Part shown: piece after piece, positions 43,260-57,000 of the stretch
Layout of the letters: every line of letters begins with the position of its first letter
How positions within the stretch are numbered: the stretch's first letter is position 1
Assembly: GCA_008360975.2 (NCBI GenBank)
Contig: CM039182.1
Coordinates: 94,697,443-94,761,442 of the forward strand
Length of the DNA: 64,000 nucleotides
Origin: Lichenostomus cassidix
Taxonomy: Eukaryota > Chordata > Aves > Passeriformes > Meliphagidae
Reading direction: 5' to 3'
The notes under the pieces: model-generated
Told to the model about the DNA's origin: nothing
Seen by the model: the letters and a program-made list of their open reading frames with translations, nothing else
The model's database searches: none
Translations under genes and position numbers: made by a program

Positions 43260-45160
43260 TTTGTTGAACTTCCTGAATTTCTGTCAGTCCAGTCAGTTAA
43301 AGCCTCACTGAGCAGCAACCCTGTTTTTTAGCATATTATCTTCTTCCTCTACGTTTGGTTTCATCCACAGACATGATGAGAGTGTGTTTTCTTCTGTCAT
43401 CCAAGTAGCTAATAAAGATATGAAATGGTAACAGCCCCAGTGCTTGCCTGTGAGGAAAACCTCTAGCAGCCATCTGGCAAGAATTTCAAACTGCAACCCA
43501 TTACCCTGGGATTCTTGTGATCCAACAGTTTTCCATGCATCTTGTAGTCCAATCAGTTTTACAAGCATCTTGTAGTCTGTGCATCCAGTTCACATCTCTT
43601 AAACTTGGCTACAAGGTTACAATTGGAAACCACATCAAAAATCATGATAAAGTTAAGGCAAACAACATGCCCTGACCACCAGTTCATTTATCATAGAGAG
43701 CAATCAGTAAAGTGTGATTTTACCTTTGCAAATCCATTGTGGTTTTCCTCAATCACCATCTTATCATTCATGAGCCTATGAATGACTTCCACATGCAGAT
43801 TACTCCATAATCTTCCAGGACACTGCAGTGAGGCTGGCCAACCTCTAATGTCCCAAATCCTCCTTCCTGCTCTTTCAATAGCAATGTGATACTTTCCATT
43901 CTCTAGTCACAAAGGCCTTCTCTGGTTCACCCAGGTCTTGAAAGGTAACTTTGGCTAAGCTTCCTCACCACCATCAGATATATCTCATGTGATCTCACGA
44001 ACTGTTGTAAAACCAATTTATTCGCTCGACTGACCCTTAACTAATCTTTTCCTACCCGTAGGCAGTACCTCAATCTTCAAGGCTCTCCTGACATGAGACA
44101 CAAAGATCTGAAACGCCTTATCAGTAAAGGCCTTGGCAAACAAAGCTTTGAACACTGCAATCCCTTATCACAAGACCCGTCTAGTCTTCCCATCAGTATA
44201 CTTATAGAGGTCTTTATTTTGCCATTCACATTCCCTGCCAGTTTCAATTATAGCAGAGTTTTAGAATTCCTAATTCTAAGCCAAATCAATATTTTTAATC
44301 TTTTTCCTGATTGCAAGGCTGCTTTCAGTCAGCTAAAGAAGACTGTATCTTGTTTCACCCCTTGATCAGGGGTTCTTGTAGCAGAAACCCATCACAACAG
44401 CTTCCTCATAAGTATCCCTTTGATCTCGACCTGTAAACTCTCAGCACACTTGTGAACCATTTCATGGCAAAGCTCCACATATCCAAGCTGCTCTTTTGCA
44501 TAAAGCACAGTTTTTCTTCCTGCTCTTCGCAGCCTGTGCTTCCTAAAGGACCTGTCTCCACCCATTTCAGTCCTCTAGCAATGTCAGCTATCTCACCATG
44601 CTTCTGTTACTCTACAAATGCTCACAACTTCAAATTCCTCTGTTTTGTTTTTTTCCCCTGTTTGGTTTTTTTTTTTCTTTTTTTCCTCATGCTGGAGAAA
44701 TTCATGTCTAGCCACTTTGGATGTGTTCCCAGTGGTGATGTTATTTAGGGAATGTGGAAGGACTTTTTTTTATTGTGCTGTCTCCCAGAATCCTTGCTTC
44801 CTATTATGCCACTTCTCTTGGCGTTTGGTCTTCATCTTGAAACATCACAAGTAAAGACTTTGTGATTTTACAAATAAGCTTGTTAGCAAAAATGTTATTG
44901 TCCCACTTCATCAGAAGGAGACAACCATTCCTTATTCCTAAAAGATGGTCCTTTGGTCATAGGTGCACAGACCCTGCATGGGATGTGAGTCTCAAAGGCA
45001 GGTATTGGCACATGGTGTGTTTTTTATTCAATCTGAGCCTTTCCCCTCCAGTGGAAATATTGAGGAGACACCTCTCAAGCTTTTTAGGGTCACCCCCTCT
45101 TGATATGCTTTGGTTTCCCCTGTCTATTAGTACTCACATGGGTGTGTAGCAAGGGTTTAT
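43260..45160 (-). mobile_element. Long decayed CR1-type LINE, antisense
   Basis: Read on the minus strand, segments resemble CR1 ORF2 from the endonuclease/linker into the reverse transcriptase. On the plus strand I recognise words typical of antisense CR1: AATAAAGATATGAAATGGTAACAG (about 43412), GTAACCAACC-like and TTTGCAAATCCATTGTGG (43724-43741), and TTCCAGGACACTGCAGTGAGGC (about 43815), the reverse of the conserved GLTSVPGK region. Upstream-element words follow at 44100-44150 and 44575-44640 (CTCACCATGCTTCTGTTACT). The whole is heavily mutated with no usable frame. Boundaries and continuity are uncertain; it could be two adjacent fragments. The assignment rests on pattern memory. Confidence 0.5.
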
Positions 45161-46779
45161 AATCTAGGGGCTGGCTGAGCCTCTGCTATATTTCTACAAA
45201 ATCCTGGATCCAGAATGCACTTCAAATCTGCTTAGAAACAGGTAATAGGTGAAGAGATAAGGATTTTGAGCTGGCATCCCCAGTACTAATTCTTTGAGGC
45301 TTGTTGAGCAGAGAGAAAAATTTATGATTATACTCTGTGACATTTGGACAGTATCTCAGTGCTTCAGCACCAACTAATCTGACAATAGAAACAATGATGT
45401 GCTTTCTTCACTGATATTTTTACCACCATGAATCTTTCTAGCACCTAAAAGTCAGGCAATTTTCAAGAAATGGGAATAACCATATGACAGAGGAGACAAG
45501 AAATGATATGAAATGACAAATTGAAGAACATGGGAGGCAAGAGAACAGAATTGAATGAAAGCAGGGATTCTTTTGGAAGGTGCTCTTAGGGCTGAAAATG
45601 ATATAGTGTGATAATAGATAGGGCATGGGGGAGAAAAATTAGATGTAAAACATGGGACAGGTCTTGAAACACTGGAACAAGAGTCAGAAACTAGAATTTT
45701 GTCCAAAGTGGAAAAGAAGGATTTACAGAATGAGAAACTTGGAACAAAAGTTGTAACAAAGTGTAGAGAAAGAGAAAAAAGAAATCCAGAGTGAAGAAGA
45801 GAAAAAATTAATGGGGTTTCAGGGCCTGTAATGCATCTGGTCTGATTGCAGTAAGAAGTAGGTATAGAGAAAGGGAGGGAAAGAAGCTATGAAATCATAC
45901 AATACAAAAAATACCTGGTAAGATGGGAGAATCATGGAGATGTCAAATACAGTCTGATGCGACAGTGGAGGCCCATGGTAAAAGGGACATAGCTTTTACA
46001 GATGGTTTCCAAGTTGGAATAAAAAAATAAATTTAGAAAATAAAGGTGAAAGATGTGCGGTCTTGTTTGTTTATCTCAAAAATGCATGAACTGGACAGAA
46101 TTCTGAGCACTTCCTTATTTTTCTTTCATTGTTTCTATTTATTTCAAGGGCTTCTGTACCCACTTGTTTTTTTTCTACAGCCTTTCCATTTATGCTAGCT
46201 CCTCTCATTCTCTGCAAATGACTCACCAGTCCTACCAACTGTTGAAAATATAGCCAGCATGAGCAATTCCCTTCGAACAATGCCAGTGGCAAGTGAACAT
46301 TGCTTCCTAAGAACAAATTTCTTTCCCTGACCCATCAAAAGATGTCACTGAACTTGTTTTGGGCCAGCTAGCCTGCCCCTTTCCTCTTGTTCCCTCTGGT
46401 GTGCTCTGCACATCCTTGTAAGAGTTGTTCTTCTTGAGAGATGGTCATTCTGTGCTGCAGCTGGTCCAGACCTGGCCAAGGGCAGCAATCTGTGTGGCTA
46501 GCTGCAGTCCATTTGGCTTCCAAACGCTGACTGAAAACAATGCAAAAAAAATGACACACATTTTGAATTTATACTTTTTTCTGCTGTAGATTTAGTTAGA
46601 ATATTTCAATTTTCAATTTGAGCTGAGGGGAGATATGAAAGAAAATGTATCTTTAAACTCTTTCATAGTTTTTTGAGGGGTTTACAACTTTTTAGGTTAT
46701 TGCCTGTGAATTCAGTGACCAGAAAACATAATGAATATAAACACTTCCAGAGGAAGATGGGCTTACTAGAAGCCATCCT
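45161..46779. other. Intergenic with purine-rich stretch
   Basis: Contains a strongly purine-biased plus strand at about 45460-45930. The segment at 46360-46520 is less AT-rich but unrecognised. No gene is supported. Confidence 0.45.
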
Positions 46780-47160
46780 AGCATCTTGCCATGGCACTGA
46801 GTTGCTGCCAGCACTGCCTGTCCTGGCCCACCCCCGAAACCTTCCCCATTTGCCCATGGCCCAGGACTCCTTCTCAGCCTCAGGGCCATCAGCTCCTGTC
46901 CCAGCAGTGTCACAGCAGGGCTGGTCCCCACAGCCTATCCCTGCCAACCAGGTAGGACCAGGCCTACCTTCAGCTCCATGTCCTGCCTCTGCCTTGCACA
47001 GTTCCTATCCCCAGGGAGGAGTCTTATGCCTGGGGATAAAGCTGCCCCTGCTTTCTCCCATCTGCCTGCTCCTGGTGAACCACATGGCAGTCCTCCAGGC
47101 CCTGGGAGCCATCAGCCTCCACAGTGAAATGCCACACTCCTGGGTTTAGGCAAAATGCCA
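46780..47160. other. GC-rich island of unknown origin
   Basis: About 380 bp that is markedly richer in C and G than its surroundings, without the CpG density of a promoter island. A plus-strand frame of 158 codons (46673-47149) runs through it but has no recognisable domain. It contains a perfect 10-bp inverted repeat (47006-47015 with 47029-47038). The abrupt composition change suggests an old insertion, possibly an LTR or SINE fragment; I do not recognise the family. Confidence 0.4.
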
Positions 47161-47447
47161 AAATAATCTCAGGTGTTGGTTGTATAATGCTTGTTTCAAT
47201 CCACGCAGAAAAAGCCACTTTCCTACCTCTGTTGCCAGCACCTGGCTACCCATATTTTTTCACTGGAACTTGTGGCTTGTTTCCTTAAGAAGAAATTTTA
47301 GAAGTGCTGGGTATCATTAAACCATCTGGTGCACTTATCTGGGGTGTGGCCTAACCTGTTCACCAGCATCAGAGAGAGGTGTTTCATGCAGGAGCAGATG
47401 CAGCAAGGAAGAGAGGTGTCTACAGTGAGTTATAGGTCATTAAAATG

Positions 47448-47500
47448 TGGGGAACTGGCAGGTACCCCAACCATCCCATGGGGAACTGGCAGGTACCCCA
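47448..47500. repeat. 22-bp direct repeat, two perfect copies
   Basis: A 22-bp sequence starting TGGGGAACTGGCAGG occurs at 47448-47469 and again, identically, at 47479-47500. The 9-nt spacer includes CATCCCA. Perfect identity suggests a recent duplication. Confidence 0.9.
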
Positions 47501-48007
47501 GGAATGAAGCTGTCCATGAGTGATCAAGCTTTATTCACTCATAAGGTATTTTTCAGATTTTCTTATTTAGGGAAATAAGACATTTTTTTCCTTGTGGACT
47601 GTTTCTTAGCTACAGTTTGCATTCATCCCTCCAGAGTTTGGAAAATTGAGTTATTAATTTTGGGTGCTTTTTAAAGCAATTAATTGATTAATAGCAAGTC
47701 TTACTAACTTGAAAGCACTTTTGATTCTGTTATTATTCAGTTCAGATGGGATTTATTTGCCTTTAATTGGAGCAAGTCAGTCCTAGGCACAATGAATTGG
47801 TATTTTTCTGTTCACTATTGCTAAATGTCACCATCCCTGTAATTGGATTTATATATATTTTAAGGTCATTTGATCATCTTGCCAGACTCTATAGTATAGC
47901 TTATTGGGTTAGGAACTCCATTTATCCAGTAATTCAGTTCCTGAGATAATAATTTGTCTATGTATTAAAGTGCATCTTTCAGAAAAAACATTATTATAAT
48001 GATCTCT

Positions 48008-48021
48008 TCAGTAGGTGGCAG
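48008..48021 (+). promoter_or_regulatory. CTCF-like motif
   Basis: TCAGTAGGTGGCAG matches CCASYAGRKGGCRS at 13 of 14 positions (first base differs). It has the same orientation as the motif at 28494, so the two are not convergent. Occupancy is unknown. Confidence 0.45.
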
Positions 48022-48054
48022 TGCTGGGATTAAAACTGTTGTTGCTTGACTAAT

Positions 48055-48062
48055 ATGCAAAT
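48055..48062 (+). promoter_or_regulatory. POU octamer ATGCAAAT
   Basis: A perfect octamer, the binding site of Oct/POU factors (including neural POU3F members), 34 bp after the CTCF-like motif. It is expected by chance roughly once in tens of kb, so on its own it is weak. Confidence 0.3.
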
Positions 48063-51000
48063 TCCTGCCTGTTGGGATTTAGGTCTAGAAAGGTTTTCAG
48101 GGCATTCTCATCTTTAAATCTGGGCTGTAGTTTGCTTGGAATGCTGAAACTGTGGGGAGATTTATTTCTGCTGGCTGAGAAAGTATAGAAAAAATAGATC
48201 AAGTGCACAAGTACAGTCAGTTGGCTCCAGAGATATGCAAGAACAAGTTAAAGCCATGGAAAACATGTACCCGTAAAGCTCCAAAAGTAATAGTTTCTCC
48301 ACTGCACATGACATAATCCACTTCAGTTTCTCTCAGTAAAATGATGTTGCTTGCTGAAATGTTACAGAGTCTGAATAAACAAATATTCGGAAATCTGAAT
48401 CTGTATTCAGATTTTAATTTCACATTTATTCAACTTTATCAGAATCACTGTGACATCCTTACGTTGTGGAGGACTTCTCTATATATGGCACCATAAAGGA
48501 CTCCATTACTGGGTTCTTGTTATTTCATAATACATTCTTTAAATTATGATGAAGTACATTTTTCTATAATGATGGAATATACAAATCAGGACATTCTGAT
48601 TCCTGATGAAGTCTAAAATAGAGATTTGTGTCACAACATAAAGTTTTTTACAAACAGTATAATTTCTCAGAAGGCATTTTGTCAGGAATCTCTTTAAAGG
48701 TCATGCATCTTAATGGCACACATTAGGTAGCCCACGTGGAATACTGCTCAGGAATACACAATAAACAGCAATAATTCATAGGGCTTTGAGAGAGAAAGAA
48801 GGCTTCTCTTGGATTAGAGCTGGACTGCACCTGTATGGACAACAAAGGATGGTTTATAGTGGTAATTAAAATGTGTGGTGGTTGCATAAGACTGTTTGTC
48901 CATTGGGAAAGGAAGGCAGAGAGGAATCTCACAGCTACGTGGAAAGCAGTGCAGAGTAATGTATTCCAGATCACACTCTGGAAGTAGTGATATTAAATCT
49001 GTGAGCAACAAGGAATTCTGTTATCTTGGTGCTGATGACTTGTGTTGACCCAGCATTTCAGAGAGGTTATGGAGACAGCACCTAGAAGGCAGCATCTTCT
49101 CTTTAAACACAGCCCCAAAGGAGGGGAATTTGGTAATTTTTATTAATAGTGAAGTGTTTATGGAAGATCTGGATTGATCTTGTCCAATGGGGAAAAAATA
49201 TACTTACCACAACAAAAGAAAAAAGAACAAAAAAGGAAAAAAGCTTGCTAGCATTTTTCAGTGCTAAGAAAGTTGAATTCACTTCTCCTAGATGAGTAAA
49301 TGCCAGATAACTTGTGAATTCTTTTGATGGGAAATTGCAAATATTTTATAATTAAAAGTAATAAAACAATATTGACATTTAAAGTGGATTGTTTTCCAGA
49401 AAATCTGAAAAAAAATATTCTACTTGTAGTTAACACATTTCCAAAGGGAATTGAAATATATTCAAACACAATGAAGTTTAGGAAATATTTAGAAAAGTTT
49501 AGAAAAGGCATATTTGGGAGTAAATTAAATCGGTGCTCTGAAAATGTTGAACCTAAATTGGCAAAGGGACACCAAATACCTCTTCTGTTTCGGGGAGACT
49601 TGAAGACCTAAGACCCTCCAAGATGATCCAGACTCCTGGGTGTACTAGAGAGATTATTTTCTTGCACCCAGGGTCTCAGGAGTCCAGTCCCCAGAATAAA
49701 GAAGCCAGTTTATGACATATGTGTGACACTGCGGTACCTGCTAATCCTTTAAGTCCGCAGATATATCAGATTTCCCAGCAAGGACTTAGTAACCATTTTT
49801 ATGAAACTAAGTCAGGGTGCTTCAGTCTGGGTAGAGTAGCTGCTTTGGCTTAAACTGGCTCAGAATCAATTTTGTTTTAGCTGAGATTTTACTGTCAGAA
49901 ACTAAATGCAAAAACATGAACATGACAACTTGTGTTTATAATTAGTAAATAGATACACCGAAAATCACTTTTTCAGAATAATAGATATAGTAACAGATGA
50001 AGAAAATTGTACCATTACCTTTGACTGCATTCCTTGACTTCATTCACTGTGTGCAAGGTTCATAAATAATCTCTCTGAAAATTATTCCAGAACTATGTAA
50101 TCTCATACCTAAATCTGTCTAAGTAGCTTCATTTCAGCATGTTGGAAGATATATTAAAGTAGTAGAAACTAGAGAATTTACGATCTACTTTATACTCACA
50201 TTCTGCAAAGAATTGGATGAACCACAAAGCAATGTAAGAGAGAGCTCTTGCAAGAAATATGCTAACCTTTTCTAAGACAAGAGATGTCACTTTGAACCCA
50301 AAAGGCATTAGAATCCTCTCAAAAGAAAAAAAAAGTAGCCTTCTAAATCCCATTTGTAAAATGAAAAGAAGTTGCTATAAAAGCGTTTCCATTGGCTGGA
50401 AAAAAGTCTTGCTCTATTCATTATAAGCAGTGATTTCAGATCTGCAGGTACATAGGTCAGCTGCCTACTGCTCCAGCAGACTAAAGAGTAAGAAGCAAAA
50501 CCTGATGCTTTTCAAGCTCTTGAATTTTTACTGTGTCATGCAGGGAGAGGATAAGTTTTGCCTTCCAGCAAGAGTATGTCCCTCTTAACTCAATGGATGA
50601 CCTGAGGTCTTTTGAGACATAGATACCATTGACAAGTTACAGCTTCTCTGCAGCATCTGTTAAACATCTTGTCCTAATGGCAACTCCACCTTCTCAGAAG
50701 CCATTGGCCAGAGTGATTCCACCTAACTCCATTCTCAAGGGCTTCCTGAAACCAGAGAAAATGAGCCTGCGCACCTTAATGCTGAGTTTGTCAACATCAA
50801 TTTAGCAGCAGGATAATCCCATGGATTTTGAGGCTTCTGGGAACAAAATCTCTAAGTAGGCACATTTTTGCATAGAAAGTCTTCAAATGCAGATTTATTC
50901 TCTTTTTTCACTCTACTTCACCTACTAGATCATTGGAAAAAGGGGACCAAAAGAGAAACCTTTGAATTGAGTAGCAGCTTAAAAAGATTCCTAATTATTT

Positions 51001-54000
51001 CAAAGATTCCTTTTCCAGATGGCTACATCTTTTTTGGAATTAACTTTTGTTTTAAACTGTGTTTCCCATCTTCCTATTAAGAGAAGGTGCCAAAAGAATG
51101 ATGTAGTTTGTTGAATTAACAACCCCACAGGCACCTGTGTCTATTTTGATCTCTGTTACCTTCCTAAATAACAATAATGAAAAGTCTAAGATCTTTCCTT
51201 CCTGGTGTTTATCTTCATAAATTCAAAAGGGCAATGTTTTACTCTCTTTGGATGTTTTTACTCTCAAACAGTCTCAAGCCACTCAGTGTATCTTTATAAA
51301 TCAAATGCCAAAACCACTTGAACCAAATTCTGTGATACATTCCTTGCCTAAAGGAACTGCGTTATTTTAAACCCATAACTGTATCATAGAATGATATTGC
51401 TTGTTGAGCTGTTTTGGGGTGACTTGAGGGCAGACTAGGAGCTGAAATCTCAGCTGAAACTATTTTACCCTGTGAAATTCTCTGAAGTAAATCCATACAG
51501 GTAACGTGGAGCTGGTGGCTCTGCAGACTACTGAAGTCTTTATAACTCAAAGATGCTTAAGTTACATGTTACCATTGCTCAAACATCTTGAAAGAATTGC
51601 ATCTCTCTGCAAGGGTCCCTTTAAAAGTAGTATCTACAACAGTCAAAGGGTTGGTTTTTAAAATTATTTTTATATTTTGATGCTAAATAGCTTTTTAAGA
51701 AAAAACCCAAAACAACACAACAAACCATAACAGAACACAAAATTTAGTATGCCTTGATGAAAACTTAATCTGTCTCATGAAGCCTAATTCTCATGATTTT
51801 TATGCTGATTAATGGTAATGGTGGAAGTGGTTTCTGTAGTTAACTCCTATGTTTAGTGAAATATGTGGAATGCTGGTAAGAGAGAGATGGAGTTTTTAAT
51901 GATGACATTTCAGACTAATAGTAGACAGTGAAAAAGGCTACCTGGCAGAGGTAATCCACGCTGATAATTGCATGAAACAAACTGTAGCAGGAAGGATTGT
52001 GCCTCAGGGGGCAGAAGGCAGAGGGTCTGTCACTCTTGCTGATTTGTGGCAGTCAGCTGGTGTGAATCAAATGAGTCATACAGAGCTTCTTCAGAGGTAA
52101 ATTTCAGAAGAGAAACAGTAATTTAGTTTGTCCTTTTTTATGTCTTGGATGGCATTTTGGATTAGGCAGATAGAGCAAAAAATCTCTGTGGATCATGGTC
52201 TGTTTGAGGAACGAGTCTTGCTCTGTTGTTTACTTTGCTCTTGTGTGTATCTGGAAATTCATCTGTGTCTGGGAACATATCCCAGAGGAGAAATGTGGTT
52301 CACCCTTTCTTGAGCTAGGACAGCCAGAGTTTGGGCCCTGCACTGTCACAGGAAGATCCTAGAAAGAAAATCTTAGGAGAAAAAAGGTAGGGCCCTTGGA
52401 AATTCCAAACCTGATAGATAACACAGCAAAAGAGGACACTGTCCTTTCTGATTGCTTGACTTCATTAAATCTCATATATTGTGTATCATACCGATGAGGT
52501 ACACTGCAGAGAATAGAAAGAATGTTCTTCAATATTATCAGTAAGGGTTCTCATAAAAGTTTTGCTGTGTGGTTATAGATTCTGTTTTTGCAGGCCTTTG
52601 GGCAATACTAAAAAGCAAAATGCAGATATATAGACCCAGAAACTGCTTCTTTTGGCTCTTAAATACCAAAATCTCAACATTAACTTAAATGTACATCATC
52701 TCTCTGCAGAGTCTGTGCGAGGTACACAGCATTTGAACTGAATATTAAAACAACAGGGCACACTATTTCATATAGGAAGAGGTAAATACTAATATGCCAG
52801 TTTAAATTCCTGGGTGAGATTGGTGCTCTCTTTGCCAGGATTGCGGTGTAAACTTGTGTCAGCTGTGAAATATATAGTTCTTTCTAAAGAAGAAAACCCC
52901 AAAACAGCTAGAAGGTAGCACACACAGAGATAGTGCATGTGCTTATGCAACAAATGGTAAGAACACAGGCTGCTTAACACCTATTGTCAAAAAGCGGAAT
53001 AAATACAATTTTTAACAATATCTGGAAATACGCACCAATTTCTATTTTTGTTACATTTGACTACATTGTTGTATTTGGTCATAGTGATGTTTTCCTGCTT
53101 TCAGCTGCAGTTCAGTAGATAATCAAAATACACCACTGTCAAATCCAAAACATTGAATGGCAAAAAAGTGATGTCAGCAGCTGCTTTTTTTTCACTTGAT
53201 TGATAAACTGTAGGTAATACCTTTCTTATATCTGAAAGGCATGCACAGTGCAGTCATAGGAATACATAATACCCTTTTTTCTCACTAAGATACCAGCATT
53301 TGTTCCTAAATTCACCAGAACATTAGCAAAGAGGATAATATACATTTGTGACAACAGGCAGGAGCCTGCTCTGAGCTGCTGGCCATTAATGAGTTAATGC
53401 TGTACTCAGCTAGCTAGATTGTAGCTGGGAATAGTTAAATAATGAAGCTGTGGGGAAGTCCCAATGAAAGTCACACAAAAGGTTATAAGTCTGAATAAAC
53501 GACTCCTTGAAAGTCAGTAGAAAAAAAAATGATATTAAAAAAATAAAAACTAAGAGAAACTCAGCAAACAAAAAACTTGAATAGACTTGAAATTGTTATG
53601 AGAATATTATTACTCTGTGGCTTTTTTTAATGAAACTGTTCCACATGTTGAAGTTAGAAGCAGGGAAAGGTAAGAATTACGATATTTGTAATGATGGTTT
53701 CCTATGTAAGTACTAACAATAACTGTAGTCTTAGAAAGGTGATTTACTGTGTTCTGCCTGCTTAATTTTTCAGAAATGTTTTTTAATTGTTTATATTCAA
53801 TCAGAAATATTTTTTTAAAAAATTAAAAAGCAAATGGACAAGGCATTTTTCGATTTTTTGTAGCTTTTATGTTTGGTGGTTTTTTAAACAAAACAAGAGT
53901 TTTGATGTTCTCAAAATGTTTGGCATGATTAGAACTGTTTTCAAATGCTAGTAAGCCAGTGTTAATTTTATAAACTGTTTCTTTTCCTTAAGGACATAAG

Positions 54001-57000
54001 CTTATCTTCCTGAATTATGACTTAATATGCCTATATTAAGTTTAGACCTAGAGATATGTTCATAAAAATCTCATTACCTATGAGGCCATATTACCTAAAA
54101 CCAGTTTTTACTCTAAGAAATATCTTGGTATAATGATGGTACAAAATAATGCGTATGTTGGAAAAAATGTATGGAGCTGGCTGCGCTTATAGCTAAGAAA
54201 AATAAAATGGAATTTAAGCCACTGCCTCAAGTTTTGAAAATAATCCTTGATGTCCTCATATACAGTAGTGGTGGTGGTGGGCAATAAGGAAATATAAGAG
54301 AAAATCACAGCAAGCAAAGAACAACAGTGGCTAAGTGATCAGACGGGTCTGCTAGCAACTTTATCAACATTATTGACATGAGAAACCATAAGATAAAAAT
54401 CTAGGAGTATTTGTTAGCTGCTGGGCCTTCCCAAGACAAGAGCAGAACACAGAAGGATTATTCTTCACCTTCCTATTCTATAGTAAGTTAGAGCATCCCT
54501 AACATGCTGCATGTAACATTCTTCACTTGACAACTGTTGTATGTCTGAGGGGGAATTTAGAAATTAAGGTTAAGGTGAGGTTTCTATTTATTAGTTGAAC
54601 TCTGGAATTGATGGCAAAACTCCTCAGCTCTGGAGTTAGTAAATTCAGCTGATTTCCAGCTCCATACAGAAATAAAAACTAAGCATGGCTCACTCATAGC
54701 TACCTGTGCTCTGGTTTCTCTCAGAAAGAAACCTGGGTACATGAGCTAGAGGAGACTTGTGCTCCAGAAGAAATAGATGATCTGGTTGGTAGCAGGGATT
54801 AGGACTTAAGACTACTTTGTGGAATGTTTTTTCTCTTATGTTTAGATGCAGCCTTCAGTGTTTTAAGAGGAGGAGCTGGGACTGAATAGTACAGATGCTA
54901 TACCATTCAAAGAAGAAGGATGGAAAAGAATGTGTGACTCTTCTGTATGATGGAAATCATAAGAAAGGAAGGCAACCTTGTACACCTGGCATAGGAAGCA
55001 TCATAGCTGTAACTGCATGCAATTATTATTTCCATTACCCCCAAATTATTTTTTCTCCCTTGCTGCACTGGGATGGTTTTTTTTCCAGGTGCCTATGATT
55101 TTTGCATTCAAGTCTTGACACAGGAGAGGTGAATAATAAGTTTGCACTTTTCTTCGTATAGTATCAAATGACTGGTAACACATTCTTTGACTCTGTTGAT
55201 GCTATATATTGAGGAAGTCTTTTTTCCTTTTCCATTGCGGTGACTAGTGTAGGCCACTGCAGAAATTCAGAATGCATTACTTTAGTGTTTTCTTCTTCCT
55301 ATGAGTCACTAGGAGCACTTCAGGAGTTGAAGGCATAGTGTGATTTTGTGGTGAGTGAAGTGCTTTCTTCATAGGAATGGTTAGCTATGTGTTGTGGCTC
55401 CTCTCCACCAAATTTCTTAAGAGAATCTGGTCTGAATTCCAGATTCTATGCCTTCTTATATGCTTTAAAGAAAACCACATTGTTACTTACTGTGAGCCTG
55501 CTGTACTGTATGAACTCATAGAACCTACTTTGGAGAGCTGGAGAATTTTTACACGAATGTATGCCTATGTGTCTTGGGACCTGTCATGCTTTGTTCTGTA
55601 ACTTACGAAATTATGTATATGTATAGAATTGCTGTGCATTTGTCTTTAGGGAGTTGTCACAGCTTCTGACAGGTGGCACATACTCTGTTCTATGTTTTCT
55701 TGCTTATAACATGCTGAATCTAAGCCAAATTCCCTTTTCAGGATGTGTTCAGTGCTTGGAAATGGATTATCCTGGATTGTATGCTGTTTCTCAGTAGTAG
55801 CTGTTGATTCTATTGTAGCCTGCATTTTATAGTTCCAGGAATACTAAGTTGGAACACATGAATGAAGGATTGTTCCTGATTTGGAGAAAAGCCAAGTGCT
55901 AGAATATTGTCTGTGTTCACTAGTTCTGAGAGGATGTGCAAACCTGATACCTTACTCAAAGGTACCTACTTCTGCATTCAGGAATAAATATTGATTTATG
56001 TCCTCTCTTGATATCTGGTTTGTCTTTTTCTACTTTAAAACTTGACTCCATGAAACAGTCTGAAGAATAATTGTCCTCTGCATTCCTACTTTTGTCCATT
56101 CCCAGTTGCTTTAGTTACAGAGGTCAGAGAAGTCCTCCACACCAACAATACCACATCCCCTTGTTTCTGTTTTTTTGGAAACTGTGATCATGACAAGTAC
56201 AGTTTATAAATCAGTCTAGGCATCCTAACAGCTTACAGGAAGAACAACTGGTATCTCTATGATGGGTGTGGAAAAGTCAGGATAACACTATATAACCCCA
56301 GTCAAGTACTATACATGTAATAAAAGAGCTCTGATGTGTCTCAGACTGCCATTTAATGTGATTGTAGAATATGCAGAAAAACCCCACCTCTCTGTGACCC
56401 CCAGTGCCTTACCAAGATAAATATGAAATAATAAGACTTTTCAAAAATGTGTTCAAATGACTTAAAACCCACTGCTAAAGTATTTCTAGAAATACAATGC
56501 TAGTAAAGCAAGCTATAATTTTTCACTTTTGAGTCCTACCACATACTACACAACTTAAACTGAACTCTCAAGAAAAATATAAAGTCTTGTTAGATATAAA
56601 ACTTGTGTACTTTATGTCATATTCTGGGAATTCCTCTGTTTATGATTTAAAAATTTTTATAACTTCAAGTATCATAATGTACTGGAGAGCTTCCTGTTGT
56701 GATACTTTTTGTTAGAGAGGCTTTCCAAGTGCTGTATGTGCTCTCATTTTAAACAAAGCAATATCACAATAGACATCAATTGTGATACATTTAAAGTCTG
56801 AATATACCACTACTGCATGACACACTTGGCCAGTGTTAGCATGTTCAAAACACAGAGCTGATGCAAGTGATGGTGAACCTTGCTAGGCTGGAGCAGAATA
56901 GGTGTTATAAATAGTAAATAACTAGTAAATAGTAATAGGTAAATAGTGTGAGCAGCTCTGAGTGGCACTTCAAGGGCATTCAATATGCCATATTGCTGGA

